Source: Ascidia mentula (lineage: Eukaryota; Chordata; Ascidiacea; Phlebobranchia; Ascidiidae). Taken from it: 64,000 nucleotides of DNA. Under the pieces are notes generated by a model. It was not told where the DNA came from, made no database searches, and saw only the letters and a program-made list of their open reading frames with translations. The translations under genes and the position numbers were made by a program. Positions within the stretch are counted from its first letter, which is position 1. Each line of letters opens with the position of its first letter. Positions 1 to 10,666 of the stretch are shown here, in pieces. Where the stretch lies: NCBI GenBank assembly GCA_947561715.1, contig OX387203.1:12586001-12650000 (forward strand), read 5' to 3'.

Positions 1-1132
1 TTCGATCTAAGTAAAAAAACTTGTGTAATGTTGGTAATGGTATGTCAGCTTAAGCTGGAGAAATTTACTGGTTTCTTGTTTTCAGGATAATTGCAAAGCT
101 ATTAAAGCAGCAATAGGTATGTCCTATATCTTGCAGTATATTTGTGAGATGCAATATAAGTAAAAAATAAGCCACAAAAATTATGTTTAAAAACTTGTGT
201 ACTCACAACAGAGTTTTGCTGCCATGGCAGTTGACCTACATCTGAAACAAAAAAATCCCTGAAATAATCCCCACTTGTGAGCAATGTGAAAGTTATACAG
301 TTGGCGACATTGACGCCAGGAAACAAAGTGCATGGTTGGATGCAAAAATTGCAATTACTGATCAAATTAAGCTTATTGATACAGAAAAGTGGAGTAGTTT
401 TGTAAGGTTGTATATGTTGATTTGCGAATTACTTTCTTGAGCTCTTTTTTGTTTCTCTTTTCTTCGTCATTCGTAAAAAGGTCCTTTCACGTATAAATAA
501 ATTTCAGAAATATTTCACACTGCCGCTATCCGTTTACGATTTGCGCGTTCAGTGTGATGCTGTTAAAATACGACGCGAGTCAAATATTACATATGCTCCG
601 AAGTCTTGCAATTAATTTTGTTCAAAAGAAATCCCACATGTATTATGCACAAATCCAGGGCCAAATGATGGTATGTAATGCAATTTAGTGGTGTGGTAGT
701 AATTTTACTGTGACCAGTGTACCTAGACAGTGAATATCCGCGGGTCATAGTACACTCATTGTCACGTAGGCCGTCGTCACGCATGACCGCTTAGGGCCTT
801 AAATATGTGGTGCGACATTTGTTTACGTGCGGTTTTGTTGTGTGTGTAGTTGAAACAATGTTGAAAACACCAAAACGTTGTTGTTAATAAAACTGTGCCT
901 AAATACAGCTGGACTAAAGGGAGGCGTGAGAGCACTCTTTACAGTGTACAGACATGATACGGCGAAAACTGCTGAAAAAAGAGATCACCGACAGGCCTTA
1001 ATTAACTTTTTGTTGAGCGTTAGGAATGCTCAAGCTAGAGATTGTATCGAGGTAGCAGAGGATGGTTAAAAGGTCGCCACCAAAGTTTAACAATGACTTG
1101 CCATATATTCTAATTGGAAGAATAAAGTTGGA

Positions 1133-1345
1133 ATGTGGCAACTGGTCACTGATGTTCCCAAGAAGGAACAAGCATTTGATGGCAATTCCAAGGCCGAAAG
1201 AGCTGCTTCTCAACTTAGAACTGAATTTATACACAATGATGATAGGATGGAGGGCTTGCTCGCCCGTTTAGATATTGCCTTTCTGCATATTCTGCATATA
1301 CAAATTTTTTTTTCAGAAACTTTTCAGAAATGGCAGGTATGACAA
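1133..1345 (+). pseudogene. copia gag fragment
   Basis: The frame opens with a Trp-Gln-Leu-Val-Thr-Asp block, continues through an Ala-rich block (KAERAASQL) and ends in a Gly-Leu-Leu-Ala-Arg-Leu-Asp motif. This resembles the conserved core of metazoan copia capsids (W..VTD..., ArkaA..., G...LL..LD). The upstream part of the gag is in other frames, which implies frameshifts. The strongest support is its position just before a CCHC knuckle and a copia-type integrase. Family assignment is from memory of the motif pattern. Confidence 0.6.
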
Positions 1346-1447
1346 TGAATGATTATGTCTGGCAGTGATTTGAATTTTTTTTACAATGAAGTCAGCTCTA
1401 AAAAGGGTTTTTCAAAACCTCCTGATAAATCCGGCCGTCCCACTAGA

Positions 1448-1489
1448 TGTAGGATTTGTGATTCTATCATGCATTGGGCGCCCACATGT
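1448..1489 (+). pseudogene. CCHC zinc knuckle of copia gag
   Basis: The translation reads CRICDSIMHWAPTC, an exact CX2CX4HX4C retroviral-type zinc knuckle. Such knuckles bind RNA at the C-terminus of Gag. It lies between the capsid scrap and the protease/integrase region, as expected in Ty1/copia. Confidence 0.75.
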
Positions 1490-1826
1490 CGTAAACATGG
1501 GGCACACTGTGTGGAATAATATTGGCTACTGGCCTGTATTCCAATGAAATATTTGTGGTGGAATGTTCACGCTCAGCCATTTTGGACACTGCTTGGTTTG
1601 ATGGGTATTGTAAAAAATTAACTGACCGTCTTAAAAATAAAAATCATTGACCAGCAATCAATCTTTAAAAAGGTAATCTCCTTGGAGCAAGCTGTAATGG
1701 AAAGAATTAAGTGTGTATTGTACCGACAGAAATCCCTCTTTTATCTATTGCATTGATATTATACCTCGTTGCAATAATTCCAGAGGAAGTGATGATATCC
1801 TGATATTGGATAATTTGCCTCCAGAA

Positions 1827-2342
1827 GTTACATGTTCAATTTGGACATGCGTAAGAAGAAAATTTGTTGAAATTATTGAAATGTGCAAAGGCTTGGAAAG
1901 ATGATTTTTCTGAAGTAATCTGTAATGTGATTCAAAATTGTGAAGTTTGTGCTTTACACAAACGTCCTGTTGCAAGACCCGTTGTCGCACTTCCCTGGGC
2001 AAATGATGTGAATGAAACTGTAGCAATGGATTTACATGAAATTTAGCCTAGTTTATGGTATTTTCATATGATTGATTTGTTCTCACGGTTTAGTTGTGCT
2101 GTGATTACACGAAACAAGTAAGCATTTTTGGTGCCCCAAAGAATGTTCTGAGTGATAATGGCAGAGAATTTAACAACCAAGAGTTCAGAGACATGTGCTC
2201 TAGGTTTTCAATTAAAGTAAAAACCACTCTTGCATACTCTCCATGGAGTAATGGTGTTTGTGAAAGGGAAAAAATACTTACGAAGACAAGTCAGGTAAGA
2301 CTCGCCTTTTGGATGGTGTCGATTGTACTGCAAAAGTGTTAA
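1827..2342 (+). pseudogene. copia integrase (HHCC and DDE core, broken)
   Basis: The HHCC zinc-binding module is visible, with an H-x-x-x-x-H start near 1830 and CNVIQNCEVC near 1930. One in-frame TAA sits near 1852. The core follows with VAMDLHE (first catalytic Asp), LSDNGREFNN (second Asp) and a SPWSNGVCERE block (catalytic Glu). A stop and a frameshift separate the first Asp (frame ending at 2046) from the rest (2094-2342). The spacing and the NG-x-x-E block fit Ty1/copia integrase. The enzyme would have inserted the element's cDNA but is clearly dead here. Confidence 0.85.
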
Positions 2343-2614
2343 GTAGAGCTGGAAAGACAACCGGGAATCCAAAAACACGTTTAACATTGAATTGATTATT
2401 CCTGGCAATCTAGCTGGAAAAACAACATGGGTTAATTTTGATAAAGTAAATGATTTGTCGGTGATGCCAGAAACAGTTGAAGTTATGGATGAAGTTTATA
2501 ATTGTAATGTTTCTTTTCAAACAGCAAAAAGAAGAACTTGAAAGCTGGAAAAGAAATGGTGTTTATGAAGTTGCACCCAAGAAAAATCAAAAGTGCATGT
2601 TACAGCGAGAATTA

Positions 2615-3145
2615 ACGCTTTACCTTTCACCGTGTTTGTATTCATCCGCGCATGTGGCTGTCTTTAGGACGACATGTTGTGGGCGAGATTGTGCTGCTGT
2701 TGAATTGTACTGCTGTTAAAATGCTAACTATATTTATCTGGTTTATAGTCAAAATAAGGGTTAAGACGTTCTTTTTCCATGTGACTTTCCATTTTGAACT
2801 TGTAAAGTGCTTTGACTCGGTGACATAATTCCCGAATCTTGTATATTTGAAATGTTAATGATTAACGTAGATACAAATTGTTAACTGAATAAGGAGGCAT
2901 ATTTTGTTGTCCATTGTTTCACTACGTACATTGTGACGTGGCAATCTGCTATTTATAATTATTGTGGTTGCAGAAAAACCGCTACGCAACCTAATACACA
3001 AGACGACCAGGAGTGGATTGTCCTGTTGGTTATAAAGTTGGGTGGGCGCGTTTTTGCCTAGTGGGACGACAGCGCAGGACCAGGCTGCGCACCAGCGGTC
3101 GTAACAGTGCATCTCTGTGCGGTGGGTTTGCATATTAAAAGAAAA
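2615..3145. mobile_element. unclassified insertion inside copia RT
   Basis: About 530 bp with no similarity to copia protein separates two adjacent RT blocks (QKCM and KARSVARGFEE). The edges show tgcatgtta on the left and tgcatatta on the right, a possible 9-bp target duplication with one mismatch. I see no clear terminal inverted repeats, polyA tail or tRNA-derived head. It could be a decayed SINE, a MITE or a plain insertion. Confidence 0.45.
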
Positions 3146-3387
3146 TGGAGTCAATGCCAAAAGCCAGGTCAGTTGCAAGAGGATTTGAGGAAACCAATAC
3201 GGATTCACTTAATAGCGAATCACCAACTTGTTCTAAAGACAGCTTACGTGTTCGTCTGAGTGTGGCCAGACATCAGAAATGGGAAATTAACTCATTGGAC
3301 AGGGATATTTTTTGTGAACCTCCAAAAGAAGCAAGTTGTTCTGGTAATGTTATTTGGAAGCTAGTTTAATGTGTTTGTGGCCTAGTA

Positions 3388-3624
3388 CAGTGTTTCTTAA
3401 CCTTTTTTGGATCACGAACCCCTAAAACATTCTTTGAAAAGCCATGGACCCCTTTGCAAGAAACACATGCAAATGTCGAAAAATTATAAATCGTGGACAG
3501 TGAAACCGTATGGACAGAGGAAAATACGTGGATTTTCGGAATAATTGTATTTCGTTTCATGGACCTCTTAATGCACCTTCTCGGACCCTTTGGGGGTTCA
3601 TGGACCCCAGGTTAAGAACCCCTG
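3388..3624. mobile_element. hAT-type MITE inside copia RT
   Basis: A 237-bp non-autonomous element. The left end begins cagtgtttcttaacc and the right end finishes ggttaagaacccctg, imperfect terminal inverted repeats of the common hAT CAGTGGTTCTTAACC type. It is flanked by a perfect 8-bp direct repeat gcctagta (3380-3387 and 3625-3632), the hAT target-duplication length. Removing it brings the two copia RT blocks together. Confidence 0.9.
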
Positions 3625-4129
3625 GCCTAGTAGATACTTCTAAATCCTGGTACCGAAGAGTAAAACAATTCATGCTTAATCATGGTGGCAAAATAAGTGT
3701 GCTGGACCATGCAATATTTTACTGGCATAATGGTCAGGTGCTTCATGGATTTGTTTGCGTTTACGTGGATGATTTTCTGTGGGCTGAAGAGAAACAGCAA
3801 TTTAAATACATTGGATTAGAATTGAAACAGGATCAGGAGAGCATTTTGCTAAGTCAAAAACTTGCTTGAAATTCCAATATCATCTCAACGAAAAAAACAA
3901 CATACTGATGAAATCACACCGGAAGAAAGGGATATTTTACGGTCAAAAATTGGACAGCTTCTTTGGCTTGCAACTCAAACTAGACCAGATTTAAGTTTCG
4001 ATATTTGTGTCGCAGCAACGAATTACAAAAATGCTGAAGTCCGGGACTTGTTGCGTGTAATAAAATAATTCGAAAGGCACAGTCAAGCTGTATTAATTTG
4101 AAATATTCTAATCTTGGAAGCAACTCCTC

Positions 4130-4300
4130 TTTAAAAAAATTGCAAATCTTTCTGATGGAGGAAGTCAAGGAGTTTATTTAGTTTTTCTCGTTGGCCAAAA
4201 TGGAAAGTGTAATTTGCTAAGTTGGCAATCTAAACGAATAAGAAGAGTAGTAAAGAGCACCCAGGCTGCTGAGACTTTAGCCATGTCTGATGGACTGGTA
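4130..4300 (+). pseudogene. copia RNase H fragment
   Basis: A reading frame with the blocks LLSWQSKRIRR, VVKSTQAAE and LAMSDGL matches the copia RNase H signature (SWqSkkq..VarST.eAE). It follows the RT directly, as in complete copia elements. It is split by stops. Downstream to about 4530 the frame continues with copia-like residues but no diagnostic motif. Confidence 0.7.
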
Positions 4301-4544
4301 TGAGATAAAAGTGTGGAACTTTTTTCCAATTTATACAATTCGTTTATATGGGTCCACAAGATATCTTTACCGTGTCCTTTCATATTCATGTATCTTAAAC
4401 CAGTTGGTTTGGACGCAAATAGTGAATTTCTTGTTGTCTGCATTAAATCACACATATTTCGAAAGTCAGTTGGCCCCAGGAAAAAAAAGTTTCCTAATAC
4501 TATGTTCCTCTGTGAATGGGTTAGGAGCTGTTAGGATGGATCTC

Positions 4545-5711
4545 CTAACCCTGTTTACATGGCCAAATCGACTTGAGCATCAAGTCGACTCGTGACCGGG
4601 TCACGTGATTTTCAAATACGACGCGCGAAAGCGACGAATTTACATGGGGCTTTTAAGTCAGCTTAAGTTAAGCTGTCTCAGGCTGACAGGCTGTAAATTC
4701 AGACTCTGTACTAAATAAATTATCAGTATTTCTTATCTAAGCATGCAGAGAAAAGTTATTGGCAGGTAGTTTACGCAAATTGGTCCTTGATTGTAATGGG
4801 AGTTTACTTTGCCAAATATAATAGATGATTAAACTAAAAGGCTGCATTTTCCTAGAATGTGTTCACAACAACACCATGGTAAGAGTATTCAAGTGAAAAT
4901 TTCATGTTTAATAGTATTAATTATCTCTGTCCTTCTTCACAGGATCCTTTTCAGAAGCTGTCTAATCCCGTAACCCCCACATACAATTGAGTGTCAGAAA
5001 AGGCTGAATGGAATGTTTCATAGCAGCCCAATGTTAATTAAATTGAAACAAACATACAGAAGATGTGATAGTTACATAACATAAACTTGTGTCATGGCAT
5101 TCTTGTCATTTTTATTTTATTTTGACAAACAGAAAAGGTTTATATAAGCCTGCTTTTGTATTTTATGGTTGATCGTTGTTCACATAATCCTTGCATAAAT
5201 AAGATGCAGTAACCTAAATATGAATAAACAACCAGTTTGCATCGTCCAGCAGCAAATGAAAACAGTTAACACAAGTGCATTCTTCTTTCAAGGAAGTGTC
5301 AGCATTCCTGCAATGCATTTATTTCCGTCAGGTCTCCAAAATGCAACTTAGGTCCTCAAAACGAATGCTGCTTGTTTGTATCTTGATGCTTGTACAATTC
5401 ATTTAGCACTTGCGCAGTAATTATCAAATTTAACTCGAGTAAGCACATCCTTCTCGCCCCTGCAGCATAGAGCATACTCACGTAGTTTTACTAGAACTAG
5501 TTTATTCATTTCAAGGTTTATTGTAAACAGCAAACCCTCAACGCACAACCTTATAAACAAATTACCTGATCCTAACTTCTTCGCGGCACTTGTCGCAACT
5601 GGGTTTAAGCTGACTTAATCGCTTAAGCTGTCCCGTAAACCATTCTCCGCGTTAGATCGAAGGCTGAGATGGCTTAAGACGCTTGCCGGCGAGTCATGTA
5701 AACGGGATTAG
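4545..5711. mobile_element. DNA transposon with terminal inverted repeats (1.17 kb)
   Basis: The ends ctaaccctgtttacatg (4545-4561) and catgtaaacgggattag (5695-5711) are inverted repeats with two mismatches. Subterminal blocks rich in cagcttaag / cttaagctg also occur in inverted arrangement (about 4660-4690 and 5610-5635). No transposase ORF lies inside, so this is a non-autonomous element. I see no target-site duplication that would assign a superfamily. A cagcttaagctg block at 48-59 suggests another truncated copy at the window edge. Confidence 0.7.
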
Positions 5712-6556
5712 TGTATAAATCACAAATAGTGCATAATAAAAAAGCGATTTACAAACCAAGGATGTGGGTTGCCAGTTTCAAGTCATTGCAACCTTCGCCT
5801 TCCGGAATATCTACAAACCCAACCAATTTGCCATCTTTTATAGTAAGATTTCCACGAACTGCAAATAATTGTTGCAAATAAAACAGAGATATGCTGCAGT
5901 TAGATTTGTTATACTTTTCATTTCATCGAGGGTTAAATAAGATGGCAGGGGGCCATTTTTATTTTGTAAACGCTCCATTTCACGTAGTACAAGTATGCTT
6001 TTGGCGAAATACAATTTCTAGAATAAATTGTGTTATATTTTTAAAAATACAGGCAGTTCAAAATAATCTTTTTGCAGACTGACCGATATTGTTTGATTGT
6101 TAAAGTCAAAACACCACTGGTTCTGGCATGTTCGTATGCTGCTGGTGATCTAGAGTAGAACTCAACAGCCCATCTAATTATGTTATGGCAACCAGCACCA
6201 CAAGATCTATGATCAGTGCACACAGTTTACATTCAAGGACAACATTACCTGCAGTACACAAGTTTACCAAGAGCTAAATGGCTGAACATGTTTAGCAATT
6301 TCATAACGGTTCTAAAAACAATATATTAAACCAAAAAATTATCGACAGATTTTGCACTTTAATTATCTAGATCTTCCAGATGTTTCTACAACATTTGAAT
6401 GTCTTGCTTGTTATCTAAACAATTTTTTCTGCTCCCAAATTTTCTTGCTAACCATGTGAAATCATTATTGATACCACCGTATTATTATACCATAACTGTT
6501 ATGACATAACACCAATGAATAACAATTTAGCCAATATCACCAGTTGCTTGGATTTC
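5712..6556. other. no gene recognised
   Basis: AT-rich sequence with only short, unrelated open frames. I see no motif, terminal repeat or splice pattern that supports a gene. Confidence 0.6.
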
Positions 6557-6687
6557 TTTATTGTGCATTTGTAACGCAGTAGTATCAACGTGAAATTGTT
6601 GCACAGTTGAATACACGATGTCAGAATTACTTCAACACTGCAACAATTTCACGTTGATACTATTGCGTCACAAATACACAATAAAGA
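6557..6687. repeat. long hairpin (56-bp arms)
   Basis: The left arm (about 6557-6612) and right arm (about 6631-6687) are inverted repeats with only a few mismatches and an 18-nt loop. Both arms carry the block tatcaacgtgaaattgttgc or its complement. This could be a palindromic MITE or a foldback. As RNA it would form a long near-perfect hairpin. Confidence 0.85.
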
Positions 6688-6898
6688 ACACCAACATCAT
6701 GTATTTGCAGCGGTTTTGGCTTCTGCAAAGTGCGGCAAATTGTATAGAGTAGACTAAAACGCGTGCCACAGTTTGAGAACCATTGGTTTAGGGTCTTAAG
6801 TACTGTTTTGTCATGATCTTTGATACCCCAGATCACGAATTTTCTTTTTTAAAATCACCATTTTTGTACATATTTACAATTTGTATTTGAAAGCACAG

Positions 6899-7090
6899 TT
6901 ACATTGGGCTTTCATAGAACGCACATTGGTTGGGATCTGGATAAGAAACTAAATAAAACCACGCATCGCACGCTTCACAGCCCAACCAGGTATCATTTTC
7001 TACATTTATGCTGCTTGATGTTGGTGCATCCCAATGGCCACAAGTGCAGCACAACACTTCAGCATTAAGATCACTTTTATGTTCAGACAT
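6899..7090 (-). pseudogene. PHD-finger-like exon fragment
   Basis: The 63-aa frame contains CCTCGHWDAPTS and then TWLGCEACDAWFY. This resembles the C-x2-C and W-x-x-C-x-x-C-x-x-W-F core of a PHD finger, which binds histone tails or acts as an accessory domain in some transposases. The final His/Cys pair is missing. The frame continues into ordinary sequence, so this is either one exon whose partner exon I cannot place or a relic. No neighbouring exon was found. Confidence 0.45.
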
Positions 7091-7479
7091 GACATGACTT
7101 TATTTTTGTGCATTTTGCTTTCTGGTCATTTTCTCACCTCAATGTATGAGAAACACTATCGTGTAGAATAACCTCGTAAACTGATCTGTATTGTCACCAA
7201 GGTATTTCAGTGCACATTTAGATGAAGTTTTTATAGCATAACAGTCTATCTATTGTCTAGTTTCAATTAACACACTATAAAATTTACATTGCCAAAGTTT
7301 TACACATTATTTCTCTGAACAAAAACCTGAGCCCTAATTTAATGGCAATCATGCACGAAGTTGTATGTTATTTATTTTGTAAAATTTTTATTAATGCTCA
7401 TGCAAAAAAATATTTCAGTCGTTAAAATGTATACGAAAAGTGATATTTTTTGAAAATGACCTTTATTACCCCGTGATCT

Positions 7480-7690
7480 CATACTTATTATTTTTACTGC
7501 AATAATGATTTACCCTTATAAATCGATCAGGGAAACCCTCAGGATCCACCCCGTGATCAATACTTTTCTTATATATGGCATATGTAGAAACAGGGCACAA
7601 AAATCTTGGGTTTTGTGGATCCTGTGAGGGTTTCCCTGATCGATTTATAAGGGTAAATCATTATTGCAGTAAAAATTGTTGCTGTGAGTA
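7480..7690. repeat. foldback: inverted repeat with about 70-bp arms
   Basis: The arms (about 7480-7552 and 7612-7690) are near-perfect inverted repeats. Both contain cagggaaaccctca or its complement, and the loop is about 60 nt. The similarity includes gatcgatttataagggtaaa on the right. It may be a palindromic MITE or a local inverted duplication. The block inside the loop also repeats the ccccgtgatc phrase seen near 7470. Confidence 0.85.
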
Positions 7691-9187
7691 AATGATCTAA
7701 AATAGGGGTGAGAAAGCCGTGCTGACTTGTGCTGCAATTTGCAGAAGAATTTTTTTTAGGACTGTATAGATTTCCCAACCACAAACAACCCCTATTCTTC
7801 TGAATTTATAGAATGGAGGAAATCCATAATTGTTTTGGTTTTGAAAAATAAGCGTCTTGTGTTAGCCGCCTGGACATTAAAAAAACTTGTAGGTGCCATG
7901 TACAACAGACTGCTTGTGACAAACTGGTTTTGGCCGATTTTATTCCTGATTGCAAAGTTGACTAACATCTTGTAACGTGCTTTTTCTAGCCGATCGGTAA
8001 CGCTACACGTTGCACAGCGGTTCAGCACAAAATGTCTCGAAACGCGCTCCTAGCTTCCCAGGTAGTCACCAAGTACAGGACACAAAACACAGTTGTATTC
8101 AATGTGAAATGAATGACGGGCGCAAAGTCACGGCGCCGGAACGGGAGCGGTTTCTAGTAAAGAAACGCAATTGTACAATCAATACGTAAACAAATTTACA
8201 CTATAGCAAAATCAGTCGCACTCACCGAACTGTTTTGCGACCGATCTTATTCAGAGAATTGTCCGTCGTGACAACACATTTTCAGTAGCATTATTATAAT
8301 CCAGTAAAGTTTCAATTGCTGCAAGGCACAGTAAACAAACTATTTCGCAGTTTTGCTTATTCAAATTATTATTAAAGATACCACAATAACTGGTAACACA
8401 ACTAGCCAAGAAAAAACACAACCATGCGGTCTGCACGCGCACGGCTACTGCGCAGCCTTTGTGACGCAATAACGGAAGTTGTGCCAAACATAGAAAACGT
8501 AATGGAAAGAACTAACGAAATCGGGTTTGGGAATCTACACATCTAAACTTATTTTTTTGTCAAATTTAAGTGCAGATATGCTATATCTGCTTGAGAATTG
8601 ATTCTGGGATCATTTCCCATTCTGTTGCAATTAGGCCCTGAAGATTTCCACCTTATTATATACATAACAACTGTCTAGGAAACTTGCGTTTCAGGTTAAA
8701 ATCTTTCAGTCAGTTGATATGCTATATCATTAGAAAAATGTCAAACCATTTATTAATATATATAGACAACAACATTTTGATGACGTTTGTTCTTTGGAGC
8801 TGCCATATTTGCCATCATTTTGTGATGTGGTGTTGGTTAAATATGTAGACCCTCCTTCCTCAGTAACCGGGATTTTAAAGAACTTAAGTTGCATAAAAAT
8901 GCTGAGTTAAGTGCGCTTTGTACAAACGTTGTATTTGGTGAGGCACATCTGAATTGGCTTAAAGTTCTAATTTTTTTGTAGAATAAATGGATATTGGGGG
9001 CATAACAATCATTGTTATACCGGTTTAATTGAAATCACAAGTTTTGAATTGTAACTAATATAAAAACAGTCATCATTTCCCTATCACCAATACAAAATAA
9101 AAGCCCCCTTTCCTATCCCCCCCCCCCTCTTTCATTAGTTAGCAGGGTATAACGAACTCCATGTACATTACAGGCTGTGCTTAAGGT
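7691..9187. other. no gene recognised
   Basis: Only short chance frames occur here, none with a recognisable domain. There is a polypyrimidine-rich stretch near 9110-9135. I see no transposon ends. Confidence 0.55.
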
Positions 9188-10130
9188 ATGGTTATTCCCG
9201 ATTCCTTGATAATTTGTGCCAGGATATCGTCATCTTCATCCATGCTTTTTTGCCATTCTTCCATCTCCAAGTTGTTTAATTCACAGAGGCATTGTGCCTC
9301 CATTCATGTTCTTCCATCTTTGATTGGCTCTGCGTTCATTATTCTTTCAAGAAAACTCTCTGTTAGGACTAGGCTTCGTATCTTTTCGGACTTTTCTTCT
9401 GTGCCGTGCCCTCGTCGTCCGTCAGTTCTACATATTCCGGTAGGCGGCGCTTCAAGGGCGCGCCACCTTTCCCTTTTCTCGGACTATCCGAGATATGGCA
9501 TCTGTGACACACTGGTTGGTTTCCATGTTTGCAGAACGAAGCACTCCTCTTCTTCCTTCATGTCTATCTCGTCGCTGCTTTCTGTGTCGATACTGTCCAC
9601 AAAGTCGCGGATGTAGTCAGCGAGTGGACATATATCTTTATCAATGGGAAGGCCATCTTCTACCTCTTTTGCTACTTCCTGTGCTAGTTCCAGTACGATA
9701 TCATCGGTAAGGCTCCCGGTTATTTTTTTCTCGTTGCCTGTTTGAGGGTTCTTTGCCTCTTCTGTCCATTGAGCTTCTACGAAACGCCTCTCTATTGGAG
9801 GTTACTAAGTCGCGTTATTGGGTCTTCTAGATCAGGGGTTATGAAGCAGCATGTTGCCTTGTTATTTTGTCTGTCTCCATGGGTCTTTGCACTCCAGTTG
9901 TTATGGTACATGAATTTTATCGCTGAGATTAGTTTGTCATCTTGGAAAAGCGCTATACCTGCGTCGTCTATTTTTAATACACCTGCTTCTCCGTGTAAAA
10001 CGATATGAGGTGCCAGTGTGATACCGTCTTCTTCCGGATTTCAATTCTTTTGGGTTCAGCTTTATTCCATTCCATAACTGCTTTCGCTTCTTCTTTCACC
10101 CATGGTTTGTTCTGCTTTTGGGTATCAACA
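9188..10130 (-). pseudogene. decayed acidic ORF, unrecognised
   Basis: The minus strand holds several coherent open stretches in series with frameshifts between them. About 10005-9820 contains HGEAGVLKIDDAGIALFQD. About 9830-9494 contains SLTDDIVLELAQEVAKEVED and an acidic Asp/Glu/Ser-rich segment. About 9450-9188 contains KIRSLVLTESFLERI and ends in DILAQIIKESGITIP before a TAA. The strong acidic bias and lack of stops within pieces suggest former coding sequence, from a host gene or a transposon. I do not recognise the family. The long plus-strand frames here are its antisense shadows. Confidence 0.45.
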
Positions 10131-10377
10131 AGAAAAGTGACTACCAATCAACGAATTGGGGAATCATCAAATCACAGCAAATACAATCAAAAAGGAATGG
10201 AAATGTTTTTCATGCGAAAAGTTGTTTATCCGATGAGATTTATTGCATAAAATTCGGAGGAACAAATGATTTGAGTTGAGTACACACGGTTCTTGATCCA
10301 GATAATGTCAGTCAACTATCTGATCGACAAGGCTCAAGAAAATGAATGAACCTGCAACCAAGCCATTCACATTTTTA

Positions 10378-10512
10378 AGGGCTCTGCACACCAGACGCGG
10401 TTGACGGTAGCGGTTGGCGATGCGGTGCCGTCGCGGTTTTTTCGCGCGTCGTTCGAAGCGGCAGGGGGCTTCACACCCGCAGAGCGGTTGGCGCTGACGG
10501 CAATAAATCATT
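10378..10512. repeat. Harbinger left terminal inverted repeat
   Basis: GC-rich terminus with two nested copies of a sub-repeat: the outer one near 10384-10404 and the inner ggggcttcacaccc block near 10467. It is partly complementary to 12590-12750. Confidence 0.8.
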
Positions 10513-10666
10513 TTTCGTTGCCACGAAAACTAGGCCAATGTGCCAGCCAATTTCAGCGTCTCTGCATCGTAAAATGTTGTGACAAAGCCAATTATCGTTT
10601 GAACGTTTAAATCTGTGATAAAATAAAATATTTATGTCTAGTGTGTTTCCTTAGCACAAGTGTAAA

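Larger units (their letters stand above)
2508..4070 (+). pseudogene. copia reverse transcriptase, interrupted by two insertions
   Basis: Three pieces of one copia RT are visible. The first (2508-2612) has the N-terminal ELESWKRNGVYE block and stops at QKCM. The second (3145-3387) starts with the KARSVARGFEE block and runs to the FCEPPKEAS region. The third (3633-4070) carries SKSWYRRV, the catalytic YVDD block (VCVYVDDF) and the TRPDLSFDICVAA block. Foreign DNA lies between the pieces: about 530 bp of unknown type, then a hAT-like MITE. An in-frame TAA just before the MITE and further shifts show the gene was already decaying. Confidence 0.85.
1062..4530 (+). mobile_element. Ty1/copia LTR-retrotransposon relic
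   Basis: Decayed fragments appear in the canonical copia order on the plus strand: gag (1133-1345), CCHC knuckle (1448-1489), a poorly preserved protease-like stretch (about 1560-1650), integrase (1827-2342), reverse transcriptase (2508-2612, 3145-3387, 3633-4070) and RNase H (about 4130-4300). Integrase before RT is diagnostic for Ty1/copia rather than gypsy or BEL. Stops and frameshifts occur throughout, so no product is expected. I could not find a convincing LTR pair, so the ends are approximate. Two later insertions interrupt the RT region, at about 2615-3145 and at 3388-3624. Confidence 0.85.

Noticed and set aside
1..4530. Search for copia LTRs
   Set aside because: No direct repeat with TG...CA ends was seen on both sides of the coding relic, so none is annotated.
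9188..9616. 142-codon plus-strand Ser-rich frame
   Set aside because: Its composition is that of the reverse complement of the acidic minus-strand relic, which is the more coherent reading.
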